64,000 nucleotides of DNA from Hyphomonadaceae bacterium (GTDB taxonomy: Bacteria > Pseudomonadota > Alphaproteobacteria > Caulobacterales > Hyphomonadaceae). The notes beneath the pieces were generated by a model. The model saw only the letters and a program-made list of their open reading frames with translations. It did no database searches and was not told the DNA's origin. Shown here piece by piece: positions 25,335-34,353 of the stretch; position 1 is the first letter of the stretch; every line of letters begins with the position of its first letter. The DNA is taken from NCBI GenBank assembly GCA_030158285.1, contig JAOATF010000008.1, positions 17,172-81,171 on the forward strand, given 5' to 3'. The translations under genes were made by a program, and so were the position numbers.

Positions 25335-26756
25335 ATCGCAGAACAAGCGCCGTCACTGAGCACCAAGCTGTCCTACGGCTTGGGCTCGGCCGCATTTGGC
25401 ATCAAGGATGCCGGGCTGCAGATCTTCCTGCTGATGTTCTACACGCAGATCCTTGGCGTGGAGCCGAAGTGGGTCAGTCTGGCGCTCATGCTGGCGCTGG
25501 TGATCGACGCGTTCCTTGATCCCATCGTCGGTTACTGGTCGGACAATTTCCGCTCGAAATGGGGGCGGCGGCATCCGTTCATGTATGCGTCCGCCATTCC
25601 CGTGGCGGCGTCCTACATGCTGCTCTGGATGCCCCCAGCGGAGTGGGATTCGAGCGCGCTGTTCTGGTACTTGCTGGTCATGGCCGTGCTGACCCGCTCG
25701 GCGCTCACCTTTTTCGAGACGCCGAATGCCGCGCTGGGTCCAGAGCTGACGCGGGACTATGTGCAGCGCTCATCCCTGTCGTCGTGGCGCAGCTTCTTCG
25801 GCTGGACGGGCGGCAACGCCATGACCGTCATGATGTTCTTCTTCGTCTTCAATGCCTACGCCACGCCGGAGATTCCCAACGGCCAGTTCAACCGCGATGC
25901 CTATGCCGTCTATGGCTGGGCGTCCGCCATCGTGATGCTGGTCGCCATCGTGGTGTCGTCGCTGGGCACGCACCGGCAGATCGCCAAGCTGGTCGCGCCT
26001 GAGAAGCGCAAGATTTCGCTCGGCGGCGTGTTTCGCGAGATGTTCGAGACGCTGGCGAACAAATCGATGGGCGCGATCTTCCTCACCGCCATCATCGCCA
26101 ACACGACGCTGGGCATGGGGCAAGCCCTGTCGGCCTACATGTCGACCTTCTTCTGGAAGCTGCGGCCCGAGCAGATCGGCATCATCACGCTGTTGATCTT
26201 CGTCTCTGCGGCCCTCGGCGCCGCGCTCGCGACGCCATTGACCCGGCGCTGGGGCAAGAAGAAGGCGCTGATCATCGTCGGCATCATCGGCCTGACGCTG
26301 TCGCCCATCGCGGTCCTGCTGCGCCTCAACGGCGTGCTGATCCCGGGAACGGACGTGGCCTTCTGGGCCGTGCTGGTGCAGGGGCAGGTGGATGTAGTCC
26401 TGCTGGTCTGCCAGCAGGTGCTGCTGGTCTCGATGATCTCCGACCTTGTCGAGCAGGCGCAGGTGAAGACCGGCCGCCGCTCCGAAGGCGTGTTCTTCGC
26501 GGCAAACACATTCGTCATGAAGGTAACAGCCGGCGTGGGCGTTATGGCGGCAGGCCTCATGCTGACGCTGGCGCAGTTCCCGGAAGGCGTTTCCCCCGAC
26601 CAGGCGCCGGACAGCGCGCTGGTGACGCTCGGCTGGTGGTTCATGCCGGCGGTCACCATCCTGCGCATCCTGATGGTGCTGGCGATCCTGCCTTACGCCG
26701 TGAGCCGCGAGTCGCACGAGGCGAACCTCCGCAAGCTAGGCGGTGACGCCAGCTAG
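25335..26756 (+). CDS. GPH-family sugar:cation symporter (MelB-like), apparent ATC start
   Basis: A twelve-helix transporter of about 473 residues from the glycoside-pentoside-hexuronide:cation symporter family. The N-terminus LSTKLSYGLGSAAFGIKDAG is the standard start of this family; DPIVGYWSDNFRSKWGRRHP is the conserved loop 2-3. The first conventional start (TTG, 25380) would remove part of helix 1, whereas ATC at 25335 lies five bases after GGGAGG and gives the complete N-terminus. The substrate may be a glucoside or galactoside but cannot be fixed. It converges with the GNAT gene, overlapping by four bases. Confidence 0.85.
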   Translation: MAEQAPSLSTKLSYGLGSAAFGIKDAGLQIFLLMFYTQILGVEPKWVSLALMLALVIDAFLDPIVGYWSDNFRSKWGRRHPFMYASAIPVAASYMLLWMPPAEWDSSALFWYLLVMAVLTRSALTFFETPNAALGPELTRDYVQRSSLSSWRSFFGWTGGNAMTVMMFFFVFNAYATPEIPNGQFNRDAYAVYGWASAIVMLVAIVVSSLGTHRQIAKLVAPEKRKISLGGVFREMFETLANKSMGAIFLTAIIANTTLGMGQALSAYMSTFFWKLRPEQIGIITLLIFVSAALGAALATPLTRRWGKKKALIIVGIIGLTLSPIAVLLRLNGVLIPGTDVAFWAVLVQGQVDVVLLVCQQVLLVSMISDLVEQAQVKTGRRSEGVFFAANTFVMKVTAGVGVMAAGLMLTLAQFPEGVSPDQAPDSALVTLGWWFMPAVTILRILMVLAILPYAVSRESHEANLRKLGGDAS

Positions 26757-27256
26757 TCGCGGCGCATGAAGACGCGCGTAGACAGATTGAGGAACGCGGC
26801 CTGTGCCGCCTCCAGCTCGCTCATCCACGGCAGGTAGTCAGCGCGATCCACATCGACGAAACCCTGCTTGCGATAGAAGGGCGCGTTCCACGGCGGATCG
26901 CGGAAGGTGGAGAGGTAGGTCGCCTTCGCGCCATCCTCCCGCGCGCGCGTCACAAACGCCTGCACCAGAAGGGCTCCAATGCCGCGCTGATGGAATGCCG
27001 GATCGACGTCGAGTTCGCGCAGGTAGGCGACATCATCGTGCAGTTCGCCAATGATGAAGCCAGCAATGCGCGCGTCAGTCTCGGCGACGATCGAAATGCC
27101 GGTCTCGATACAGGCGATGTGATCGTGCAGCGGCATCACCGACATGGCGTCCACGTTGATCAGCCCGGTATCCCGGAAAATCTCCGCGGCCTTGCGCTCG
27201 ATGTCCTGCAGCCGGAAGATATCGGCGGCCGTTGCGTTGCGCAGTGTAACCGTCAC
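26753..27256 (-). CDS. GNAT family N-acetyltransferase
   Basis: A 167-residue acetyl-CoA dependent acetyltransferase. The fold is readable from VTLRNATAADIFRLQDIERKA, the AGFIIGELHDDVAYLRELDVD strands, the acetyl-CoA pyrophosphate loop HQRGIGALLVQAF and the NAPFYRKQGFVDV C-terminal segment. Substrate unknown. It overlaps the stop region of the FAD oxidoreductase gene (start at 27256, oxidoreductase ends at 27253), so the two are translationally coupled. Confidence 0.85.
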   Translation of the reverse strand: MTVTLRNATAADIFRLQDIERKAAEIFRDTGLINVDAMSVMPLHDHIACIETGISIVAETDARIAGFIIGELHDDVAYLRELDVDPAFHQRGIGALLVQAFVTRAREDGAKATYLSTFRDPPWNAPFYRKQGFVDVDRADYLPWMSELEAAQAAFLNLSTRVFMRRD

Positions 27257-28581
27257 GAGGCCATCGACCCCTGCAGCGCGGTGAAGAACTTGATGCCCAT
27301 CTGCCCTTCGCGCAGCGCGTCGGCCGACGCGATCATGTGGACCAGCTTGTAGCGCAGGACGCGGAACTCCACGTCGTCATCGGCCAGCTTGCGCAGCGTT
27401 GCGGCAATCGCGCGGCTCATGGCGAAGTTGGCCGGACGCTCGCCCTCGGTCTGCGGGTAGACGTAGTCCGAATTGATCGAGAGGCTCCACGCGCGGCCGG
27501 AAATCTCGCCCGCCGCGCGGAAGTAATCGGCGGCGATGCCATCAAGCCCCACGGACTCCACGGCGCGATTGGCCAGCATCGTTTCCAGCGCATCCGCCTC
27601 GCACGCGGCCACGGTCATGCCCTGGCCGTAGGTCGGGTTCACGCTGCTCATGGCGTCGCCGATCACCAGCAGGCCATCCGGCCATTTCTTGGCGTCCCAG
27701 AGCAGGTGGCGCGTGGCGGTCGGCTTGCGGAACGTCTTTAGGTCGCCCACCACCTCAGCATCCTTGATGCGCTCATAGACGTCCTGCGCGACAAGGCCCT
27801 TGGCGAAGTCCTTGAAAGCGGCCGGATCGCGCGGCGGCACATCGCCCCCACGGCGGCCAAGCGACAGGATCCACTGCCCATCCTCGATCGGCAGCAGCAA
27901 CCCGAAAATATTCTCCGGCGGGGAGGGCAGGATGAAGACGCCCGTCTCCTCGCTGCGATACTTCTCCGGGCGGCGGAAACGCGCGGTGGTGTAGGCGACG
28001 TTGATGCGGATTTCCTCGGTCGGGAATTCGGCATGGCCATCGTCGGCCAGCTGTTTCAGCAGCGGCGTGGTGAGGCCTGTTGAGTCAACCACGAGATCGG
28101 CCGTGACTGTCGATCCATCCTCCAGTTCGACGCCGGTGCAGCGTCCATCCGCGACAGCAAAGCGGCGGATCGGCGTTTCGCCCTGCAGTTTCACATTCGC
28201 CAGCGCCGCCACGCGCTTGCGCAGCACGCCCTCATAGGCCGGGCGCGACAGGCTGGTGACGGCGAAGCCCGCATCGCAATCGTCCATCCAGCCGCCGAAA
28301 TCATAGACCCGGATGTCGCGGCCCACCGTCATCGACACGGCGCCCGCCTTGCCGAAATCGTCTGTGATCCCCGGCAGCAGCCTTTCCAGCGCCAGCTCGC
28401 CCGCCTTCAGCAGCTGGTGCGTGTGCACGCCCTGGCCGACGCCGAGGCGCGGCGCGATCCCATCCGGCAGGGTATCGCGATCGATCACCAGCACCTCAGT
28501 GAAGTGTGGGGCGAGCGCGGCGGCTGCCGCAAGGCCGCCAATTCCGGCGCCGGCGACGATGGCCCTGTTGCCCAGCTTCAT
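27253..28581 (-). CDS. FAD-dependent oxidoreductase (halogenase/monooxygenase-like)
   Basis: A 442-residue flavoprotein. The FAD-binding GxGxxG is in IVAGAGIGGLAAAAALA with the ribose-binding acidic residue in VLVIDRD. The second FAD motif is LLVIGDAMSSVNPTYGQGM. These motifs place it among the tryptophan-halogenase/styrene-monooxygenase-like group with class A flavoproteins. I see no WxWxIP halogenase motif, so a hydroxylase or reductase is more likely. ATG at 28581 is preceded by GAGGG and starts right at the FAD motif; a longer frame to 28785 looks non-coding. Confidence 0.85.
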   Translation of the reverse strand: MKLGNRAIVAGAGIGGLAAAAALAPHFTEVLVIDRDTLPDGIAPRLGVGQGVHTHQLLKAGELALERLLPGITDDFGKAGAVSMTVGRDIRVYDFGGWMDDCDAGFAVTSLSRPAYEGVLRKRVAALANVKLQGETPIRRFAVADGRCTGVELEDGSTVTADLVVDSTGLTTPLLKQLADDGHAEFPTEEIRINVAYTTARFRRPEKYRSEETGVFILPSPPENIFGLLLPIEDGQWILSLGRRGGDVPPRDPAAFKDFAKGLVAQDVYERIKDAEVVGDLKTFRKPTATRHLLWDAKKWPDGLLVIGDAMSSVNPTYGQGMTVAACEADALETMLANRAVESVGLDGIAADYFRAAGEISGRAWSLSINSDYVYPQTEGERPANFAMSRAIAATLRKLADDDVEFRVLRYKLVHMIASADALREGQMGIKFFTALQGSMAS

Positions 28582-28807
28582 GTGTGCCCTCGTTGGTCGC
28601 TGACCGGTCTCTGGTTGTGCCGGGTATGCGTGCCGTTGGTTTACCGGCGGTATCTTTACCGACAGCGCCCCGCGCGCAAGCCGGGCGAGCGCTGTTGGAC
28701 AGGCCATCCGCCCGCTGATTTCATGTGGATTTCCACAGCCCTTGCTGTACGTTCCCCGCGGGGCCGGAATCGACCGGACAGACAACTTATTCGTGGGGCT
28801 GTCGAGA

Positions 28808-29371
28808 ATGCTGCCGATCTACATCGCACTGGGCGTCGTTGCGGTCCTCATCCTGGGCGCAATCCTGATCTACAACGGTCTCGTCGCGAAGCGGCAGACC
28901 GCCAACGAGGCCTTCTCCGGCATCGACATCCAGCTGAAGCTGCGGCGCGAGCTGATCCCAAACCTGGTCGAGACGGTGAAGGGCTACGCGGCGCACGAGA
29001 AGTCGACGCTGGATGCGGTGATCGCTGCGCGCAACGCGGCAGCTTCGGCGCAGGGCCCGGCCGCCATGGGCGCGGCTGAAGGCGTGCTGGGCCAGTCGCT
29101 CGGCAAGCTGTTCGCACTGGCCGAGAACTATCCGGACCTGAAAGCCAACAGCAACTTCCTGCAACTGCAGACCGAGCTCTCCTCGATCGAGGACAAGGTT
29201 GCGGCCTCGCGCCGGTTCTACAATTCGGCGGTCAATGACCTCAACACCGCGATCGAGCAGTTCCCGGCGTCGATGATTGCCGGCGCGACCGGCTTCACCA
29301 AGCGCGAGATGTTCGATGTGGGCGAGACCGAGCGTGCGTCGCTCAACGTCGCGCCGACGGTGAAGTTCTAG
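28808..29371 (+). CDS. LemA family protein
   Basis: A 187-residue membrane-anchored coiled-coil protein. One N-terminal helix (YIALGVVAVLILGAILIYNGLV) is followed by the LemA core, including NEAFSGIDIQLKLRRELIPNLVETVKGYA and a final RRFYNSAVNDLNTAIEQFP with MIAGATGFTKREMF. LemA proteins are common and usually accompany a TPM-domain protein, but none is next to this one. ATG at 28808 is chosen over an earlier in-frame start because it gives the standard N-terminus. Confidence 0.92.
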   Translation: MLPIYIALGVVAVLILGAILIYNGLVAKRQTANEAFSGIDIQLKLRRELIPNLVETVKGYAAHEKSTLDAVIAARNAAASAQGPAAMGAAEGVLGQSLGKLFALAENYPDLKANSNFLQLQTELSSIEDKVAASRRFYNSAVNDLNTAIEQFPASMIAGATGFTKREMFDVGETERASLNVAPTVKF

Positions 29372-29378
29372 GTCTGGC

Positions 29379-29840
29379 ATGAGCGTCGTCGTCCGTCCTT
29401 TCGCGCCGGGCGACGAAGCTGCTTTCCGCGACATCAATCTCGAATGGATCGAGCGCTACTTCGCGGTCGAGCCAAAGGACCGCGAGGTTCTCGATAATCC
29501 CCACAAGTACATCCTCGACCCCGGCGGCGCGATCCTGCTGGCGGTCGAGGGCGTGCATGTCCTCGGCGTCGTCTCGCTGATCGTGATCGGCAATAGCGCG
29601 GTGGAACTCGCCAAGATGGGCGTGAAGCCCGAAGCGCAGGGCAAGGGCGCGGGAAAGATGCTGGTCGCGGCGGCCATCGCTGGGGCGCGGGCGATGGGCA
29701 TGAGCCGCGTCTATATCGAGACGAACTCCAAGCTGGGCCCGGCGCTGAAACTCTACCGCGATGCCGGGTTCCAGCCCCTGAAAACCACTGTTCCATCGCC
29801 ATATGCACGAGCGGATGTGCAGCTGCAACTTTGGCTCTAG
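29379..29840 (+). CDS. GNAT family N-acetyltransferase
   Basis: A 153-residue acetyltransferase seven bases after lemA. Motifs are VVRPFAPGDEAAFRDINLEW at the N-terminus, LAKMGVKPEAQGKGAGKMLV (acetyl-CoA loop Q-G-K-G-A-G) and YIETNSKLGPALKLYRDAGF. It resembles MarR-fused or stand-alone amino-acid type GNATs. Substrate unknown. Probably co-transcribed with lemA. Confidence 0.87.
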   Translation: MSVVVRPFAPGDEAAFRDINLEWIERYFAVEPKDREVLDNPHKYILDPGGAILLAVEGVHVLGVVSLIVIGNSAVELAKMGVKPEAQGKGAGKMLVAAAIAGARAMGMSRVYIETNSKLGPALKLYRDAGFQPLKTTVPSPYARADVQLQLWL

Positions 29841-30007
29841 ATCAGCTTCCGCAACGATTTCCGGCTGTTGCGAGCACCAAACATTTTTTGCGAGAAGCGC
29901 GGAACCGCCTGCCGGGTTTGCCGTTCTGTGTTCATGCGGGCCATGCTGAGCGGCCGCCCCCGCCGCGAAGCAAGCTTATGCTCTCCTGCCCACACAGGAG
30001 CAAAATA

Positions 30008-30040
30008 TCGAGGCGCCACATTTGCCCTGTGGCGCCTCGA
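30008..30040. terminator. Strong hairpin between GNAT and bpt, likely bidirectional
   Basis: A perfect 13-bp stem (TCGAGGCGCCACA / TGTGGCGCCTCGA) with a 7-nt loop lies between convergent genes. A-rich sequence precedes it and CGCTTTTC follows, so it can serve both strands. Confidence 0.75.
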
Positions 30041-30073
30041 CGCTTTTCAGCGCCTGCTTTTCAAAAATTTGGA

Positions 30074-30850
30074 TCAGATCTCTTCGTCACGCAGCGGGCG
30101 CCACTCTTCGCCGTCGAACACTTCAAGCGGCGTGAAGTCTGCCTTGTAGCCCATCTTGTCCGAGCCACGCACCCAGTAGCCGAGATAGACGTAGGGCAGG
30201 TCCAGTTCCATCGCGAGGCGGACGTGGTCGAGCACCATGAACGAGCCAATGCTGCGCGCAGCAAGTTCCGGGCGATAGAACGAGTACACCATCGACAGGC
30301 CATCGCGCAGCACGTCGGTCAGCGCCGTCGCTTGCAGCGCGCCATCGTCGGTGACGCCGGGCTCAAGGCGGTTGCGGTATTCGAACACGGCGGTGCGCAC
30401 AGGGCTCGCGTCGACCATGCCGGCATAGTCGCGGATTTCCATGTCCGTCATTCCGCCGCCGGGATGGCGATCCTCGAGATATCGCTTGAGCAGGCGGAAC
30501 TGTTCGCGCGTGGCGCGGGCAGGGGTGGCTTCGCGCTCCAGCACGGCGTTGCGGGCCAGCACGCGGCGCCACCGGCGCGACATCTCGAACTTCGCAACGT
30601 CAATCCGCACAGACCGGCACGCGCCGCACGCCTTGCAGGCGGGGCGGTAAGCAATCGTCTGCGAGCGGCGAAACCCGGAACGGGTAAGGCTGTCATTGAG
30701 GTTGACCGCACCCTCAACCGCCAGATTGGCGAACACTTTCCGCTCCATACGGCCCGGAAGGTAAGGGCACGGCTGGGGGGAAGTGAGGTAGAACTTCATC
30801 CGCCGGACGAAGTCCGCCGGGATGATTTCCTTGGTGTCGGTCTCTTTCAT
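30074..30850 (-). CDS. bpt: Aspartate/glutamate leucyltransferase
   Basis: A 258-residue aminoacyl-tRNA protein transferase of the N-end rule. It attaches leucine to N-terminal Asp or Glu so that ClpS/ClpAP can degrade the protein. The N-terminal cysteines of SPQPCPYLPGR and the cluster ACKACGACRSVRID are conserved in the Ate/Bpt family. The C-terminal half has FMVLDHVRLAMELDLPYVYLGYWV. Length is that of bacterial Bpt; eukaryotic Ate1 is much longer. It is 54 bases downstream of motB on the same strand as drawn, possibly separate. Confidence 0.93.
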   Translation of the reverse strand: MKETDTKEIIPADFVRRMKFYLTSPQPCPYLPGRMERKVFANLAVEGAVNLNDSLTRSGFRRSQTIAYRPACKACGACRSVRIDVAKFEMSRRWRRVLARNAVLEREATPARATREQFRLLKRYLEDRHPGGGMTDMEIRDYAGMVDASPVRTAVFEYRNRLEPGVTDDGALQATALTDVLRDGLSMVYSFYRPELAARSIGSFMVLDHVRLAMELDLPYVYLGYWVRGSDKMGYKADFTPLEVFDGEEWRPLRDEEI

Positions 30851-30904
30851 CGCGAGTCGACCTTAGCTGTCGCCGCGACGCCGGGGAAGGGGCGGACGCT
30901 GCGG

Positions 30905-31795
30905 CTAGAGGGCGTGGTCCGAGGGCATCACCGGGGCCTCGCGCAGCAGCACTATGCTGATGCGGCGGTTGGCCGGAAGGTCCGGATCGTCGGGGTAAAG
31001 CGGCTCGCGGTCGCCTTTTCCGGCCACCTGATAGATGCGATCGCCCTCAACGCCCGACTTTTCGAGGATGCGGCGCGCCGCATTGGCCCGGTCGGCCGAC
31101 AGGTCCCAGTTGGAATAGCCGGGACGGCCCGGGGCCGTGGTGTCCGTGTGGCCCGAAACGCTGATCCGGTTCGGCAGCTGTTCGACGACCTTGGCGACGG
31201 TCTCCAGCAGGTGCTGTGTGCGCGGCAGCGGCTCGGCTGACGAGCCGGAGAACATGGCGCGACCTTCCTGGTCGACCAGCTGGATGTTCAGGCCCTCGGG
31301 CGTCTGTTCGATGATCAGGTTGCGCGACAGCTCGGCATAGTCCGGCAGGTCCTGCAGCGCCTGGCGCAGGGAGGCCTCGGCGGAGGCGAACTGGGCGTTC
31401 TCGCGGTTGGCCATGGCCTGCGCGAGCGCGTCTTCGGTCGGCTCTTTCGTCTTGGCGCCTTCGCCGCCGCCCTTGGCGCGCTGGGAGGCCTCGGCGGATT
31501 CCTCGTCAATCTTGCGGTTGGAGCCGGAGGCGCGCGCGCCATCTTCCTGGAACGCCGTACCGCCCAGAAGGCCGTCGGACCCCTGCGACGAGCGCGAGAC
31601 GCTGGCGGGGGCGAAATAGTCGGCGATGCCGCGTTTCTGCTCGGGGGAGGTGGTATTGATCAGCCACATCAGCAGGAAGAAGGCCATCATGGCGGTCACA
31701 AAGTCGGCGTAGGCGACTTTCCAGGCGCCACCATGGTGGCCGCCGCCAATCACCTTCTTCACTTTCTTGATGACGACTGGCTTATTGCCACTCAT
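30905..31795 (-). CDS. motB: Flagellar motor stator protein MotB
   Basis: A 296-residue stator protein. The single membrane helix near residues 28-48 carries the proton-binding aspartate (VAYADFVTAMMAFFLLMWLIN). A plug/linker with low complexity follows, then an OmpA-like peptidoglycan domain (VSGHTDTT, WDLSADRANAARRIL, NRRISIVLL). motA is not adjacent, so the stator genes are split, as in Caulobacter relatives. It indicates a motile cell or motile life stage. Confidence 0.93.
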   Translation of the reverse strand: MSGNKPVVIKKVKKVIGGGHHGGAWKVAYADFVTAMMAFFLLMWLINTTSPEQKRGIADYFAPASVSRSSQGSDGLLGGTAFQEDGARASGSNRKIDEESAEASQRAKGGGEGAKTKEPTEDALAQAMANRENAQFASAEASLRQALQDLPDYAELSRNLIIEQTPEGLNIQLVDQEGRAMFSGSSAEPLPRTQHLLETVAKVVEQLPNRISVSGHTDTTAPGRPGYSNWDLSADRANAARRILEKSGVEGDRIYQVAGKGDREPLYPDDPDLPANRRISIVLLREAPVMPSDHAL

Positions 31796-31859
31796 GGCGA
31801 AATTCTTCCCGGGGTATTAACTCCCGGTTCTACAACGATCTTCTTAAGGCCACGTGCAC

Positions 31860-32384
31860 ATGAGCGGCTCTGACGCCCCCTCCGGCTTCGATCCTCCCCC
31901 CTTTGATGCGGGCGATTATCGCCGCGCCCTCGGCGGGTTTGGCACCGGTGTGGCGCTGGTAGCGGCCCATGACGCCAATGGCGTCGCCCACGGGATGATC
32001 ATCAATTCCCTGACGTCCGTGTCGCTCCACCCGCCGATCATGCTGTGGTGCCTCGCCAACGCCAGCGCTGCTTTCAGTGTGTTCACGCAGGCGACGGCCT
32101 TTTCTCTCAATATCCTGCGCTCGGACGATCACAGCGTTGCGCAGCAATTCTCCCGCCGCGGCGGTGACCGGATTATCCCGCCGGACCAGTTCTGCACGAT
32201 GGACACAGGCGCGCCCGTGCTGTCCTCTGCGCTGGCCAGCCTCGATTGCCGGATGCGCCTGCGGCAACCCATGGGCGACCACGAGGTTATCTATGGCGAC
32301 GTGATCGCCTACCGCGCCGATCCCGGCGTCGATGCGCTGGGGTTCTTCAGGGGAAGGTTCGTCACCCTCAGGTCGGAGGACTAG
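31860..32384 (+). CDS. Flavin reductase family protein
   Basis: A 174-residue FMN-binding split-barrel protein. The family opening YRRALGGFGTGVALVAAHD and the flavin-phosphate segment GMIINSLTSVSLHPPIMLWCL are clear, as is the FSLNILRSD motif. It could reduce FMN/FAD for a partner monooxygenase; the FAD oxidoreductase at 27.3 kb is one candidate but is not co-transcribed. ATG at 31860 is chosen; a GTG six bases earlier is possible. The next gene starts three bases after its stop. Confidence 0.88.
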   Translation: MSGSDAPSGFDPPPFDAGDYRRALGGFGTGVALVAAHDANGVAHGMIINSLTSVSLHPPIMLWCLANASAAFSVFTQATAFSLNILRSDDHSVAQQFSRRGGDRIIPPDQFCTMDTGAPVLSSALASLDCRMRLRQPMGDHEVIYGDVIAYRADPGVDALGFFRGRFVTLRSED

Positions 32385-32387
32385 CTC

Positions 32388-32942
32388 GTGGCCGCGCTTA
32401 CCGCCTTCATCTCGCTCAGCCTCGATGGCTGCTATGCGGACGCCAACAACGACATGAGCTGGGCCCACACGCAGGACGCCGAGCAGGCCGAATTCACCGC
32501 CGGCAACGCCAAGGGCGGCGGGCGTCTGGTGTTCGGCCGCGTCACCTACGCGATGATGAAGCCGTTCTGGACCAGCCCGCAGGCCGCCCAGATGATGCCC
32601 GACGTGGCCGCCGGCATGAACGACATGCCCAAGACCGTCTTCTCCCGCAGCCTCGCATCCTCCGACTGGCGCAACACGCGCATCGCGACCGAGGATTTCG
32701 TCTCCGAGCTGGAAACCATCCGCGCTGGTGACCTCGACGCCTCCATCCTCGGCAGCGGTAGCATCGTGGCGCAGGCGGCCACCGCCGGCCTGCTGGACGA
32801 GCTGCAGGTGATGCTGGTCCCCGTCACGCTCGGCGGCGGCAAGCGCCTGTTCGACGGCATCCCCCGGGCCCTCAGCTGGAAACGCGAGGACGTCCGCCAG
32901 TTCAGCAATGGCAACCTCTTCATCCGCTATCGGCCCCGCTGA
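32388..32942 (+). CDS. Dihydrofolate reductase / RibD C-terminal family protein
   Basis: A 184-residue NADPH-dependent reductase-like protein. The opening LTAFISLSLDGCYAD, the RLVFGRVTYAMM helix and the ILGSGSIVAQAATAGLLDEL glycine motif with VTLGGGKRLFDG mark the RibD_C/DHFR-like family. GTG start, coupled to the flavin reductase gene. The substrate is unknown; these proteins are often annotated as deaminase-reductase domain proteins without proven activity. Confidence 0.85.
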   Translation: MAALTAFISLSLDGCYADANNDMSWAHTQDAEQAEFTAGNAKGGGRLVFGRVTYAMMKPFWTSPQAAQMMPDVAAGMNDMPKTVFSRSLASSDWRNTRIATEDFVSELETIRAGDLDASILGSGSIVAQAATAGLLDELQVMLVPVTLGGGKRLFDGIPRALSWKREDVRQFSNGNLFIRYRPR

Positions 32943-32986
32943 TCCTGCGCTAGAAGGCGCGCAATCTGATCTGGCGGATGGTTCCG

Positions 32987-33847
32987 ATGGCGACCTGCAC
33001 ATTCCTCGGCCTTGGCGTGATGGGCGGCCCGATGGCGCGCCATCTCGCGCAGAAGGGCCACGACGTCACCGTGTGGAACCGCACCGGCGAGAAAGCCGAC
33101 GCATGGCTGGCAAAAGTCGGCGCAGGCCGCACCGCCGCCAGCCCCGCCGAAGCCATCACCGGCGCCGAGTTCATCTTCATGTGCCTCGCTGATGATCCCG
33201 ATGTGGACGCCGTCTTCGCCGCCTTCGCGCCAGCGTTGAAAGCCGGGCAGGTGATCGCCGACCACACCACTGGCTCGGCCGGCCTCGCCCGCAAGCTCGC
33301 ACAGGGCGCCAAGGCCAAGGGCGCGGAATTCGTCGATGCGCCTGTCTCCGGCGGCCAGATGGGCGCGGAGAACGGCCAGCTCACCGTGATGTGCGGCGGC
33401 GATCCCGCCACCTTCGCCAGGGTCGAGCCGGTAATGCGCGCCTTCTCGAAGCAGATCACGCTGATCGGCGATGTCGGCGCGGGGCAGCTCGCCAAGTCCG
33501 TCAATCAGATCTGTATAGCCGGCGTGGTGCAGGGCGTGGCCGAAGGCCTGCATTTCGCCCGCAAGAACGGCCTCGACGAAGCCAAAGTGATCGAAGCCAT
33601 CTCCGCCGGCGCCGCGCAAAGCTGGCAGATGCAGAACCGCTGGAAGACCATGGTCGATGGCAAGTTCGATTTCGGCTTCGCGGTCGACTGGATGCGCAAG
33701 GACCTGCGCATCGCCCTCGACGCCGCCCGCGCTGCCGGCGCCTCCACCCCGCTGACGGCGCTGGTCGACCAGTTCTATGCCGACGTGCAGGCGGAAGGTC
33801 ATGGCCGCTGGGACACGTCCAGCCTTATCTCGCGTCTCAACAAGTAA
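32987..33847 (+). CDS. 3-hydroxyisobutyrate dehydrogenase family oxidoreductase
   Basis: A beta-hydroxyacid dehydrogenase of about 286 residues. The Rossmann motif is FLGLGVMGGPMARHLA, the substrate-binding motif is FVDAPVSGGQMGAENGQL, and the catalytic lysine is in GQLAKSVNQICIAG. NAD or NADP preference is unclear: the residue after the second strand is in WNRTGEK, which favours NADP. ATG at 32987 is used, with one at 32978 as alternative. It is followed after three bases by arfB. Confidence 0.9.
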   Translation: MATCTFLGLGVMGGPMARHLAQKGHDVTVWNRTGEKADAWLAKVGAGRTAASPAEAITGAEFIFMCLADDPDVDAVFAAFAPALKAGQVIADHTTGSAGLARKLAQGAKAKGAEFVDAPVSGGQMGAENGQLTVMCGGDPATFARVEPVMRAFSKQITLIGDVGAGQLAKSVNQICIAGVVQGVAEGLHFARKNGLDEAKVIEAISAGAAQSWQMQNRWKTMVDGKFDFGFAVDWMRKDLRIALDAARAAGASTPLTALVDQFYADVQAEGHGRWDTSSLISRLNK

Positions 33848-33850
33848 GCC

Positions 33851-34264
33851 ATGCCCAAGGTCTTCCTGCATAATTTCGAACACGAGCTGGAAGAGAAGTT
33901 CGTCACCGCCGGCGGCCCCGGCGGACAGAACGTCAACAAGGTGGCGACGGCGGTGCAGATCCGCTGGAACGTCAAGAAGAGCAGCGCCTTCGACGACGAA
34001 CAGAAATGGATGATCCGCCGCGCGCTGGGCAATCGCATCAATGACGAAGGCGAGCTGGTTCTCTTCATCCAGACCCACCGCAGCCAGGCCCGCAACCGCG
34101 AGGAGGCGCGCGAGCGCCTTGTCGAGCTGCTGGAGAAGTCTCTGGTAAAGCCGAAGAAGCGCGTCGCCACCAAGCCGAGCAAGGCCCAGAAGCAACGCCG
34201 CCTCGAAGGCAAGGCGCATCGCTCCGAAACCAAGAAGAACCGCGGCAAGATCGGGGGCGAGTAG
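33851..34264 (+). CDS. arfB: Alternative ribosome-rescue factor ArfB
   Basis: A 137-residue peptidyl-tRNA hydrolase that frees stalled ribosomes. The catalytic GGQ lies in TAGGPGGQNVNKVATAVQIRW, and the basic C-terminal tail (KPKKRVATKPSKAQKQRR) is the mRNA-channel binding part. There is no codon-recognition domain, which separates it from RF1/RF2. In Caulobacter relatives ArfB backs up trans-translation. Confidence 0.95.
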   Translation: MPKVFLHNFEHELEEKFVTAGGPGGQNVNKVATAVQIRWNVKKSSAFDDEQKWMIRRALGNRINDEGELVLFIQTHRSQARNREEARERLVELLEKSLVKPKKRVATKPSKAQKQRRLEGKAHRSETKKNRGKIGGE

Positions 34265-34353
34265 CGGGTCACCCCGCAAATCCCCGGGCTTCCCCCGAAA
34301 GATGAATCCCGACGCCCAAACTACAACCTATGGTTGCAAGTGGGGAGGATGGA

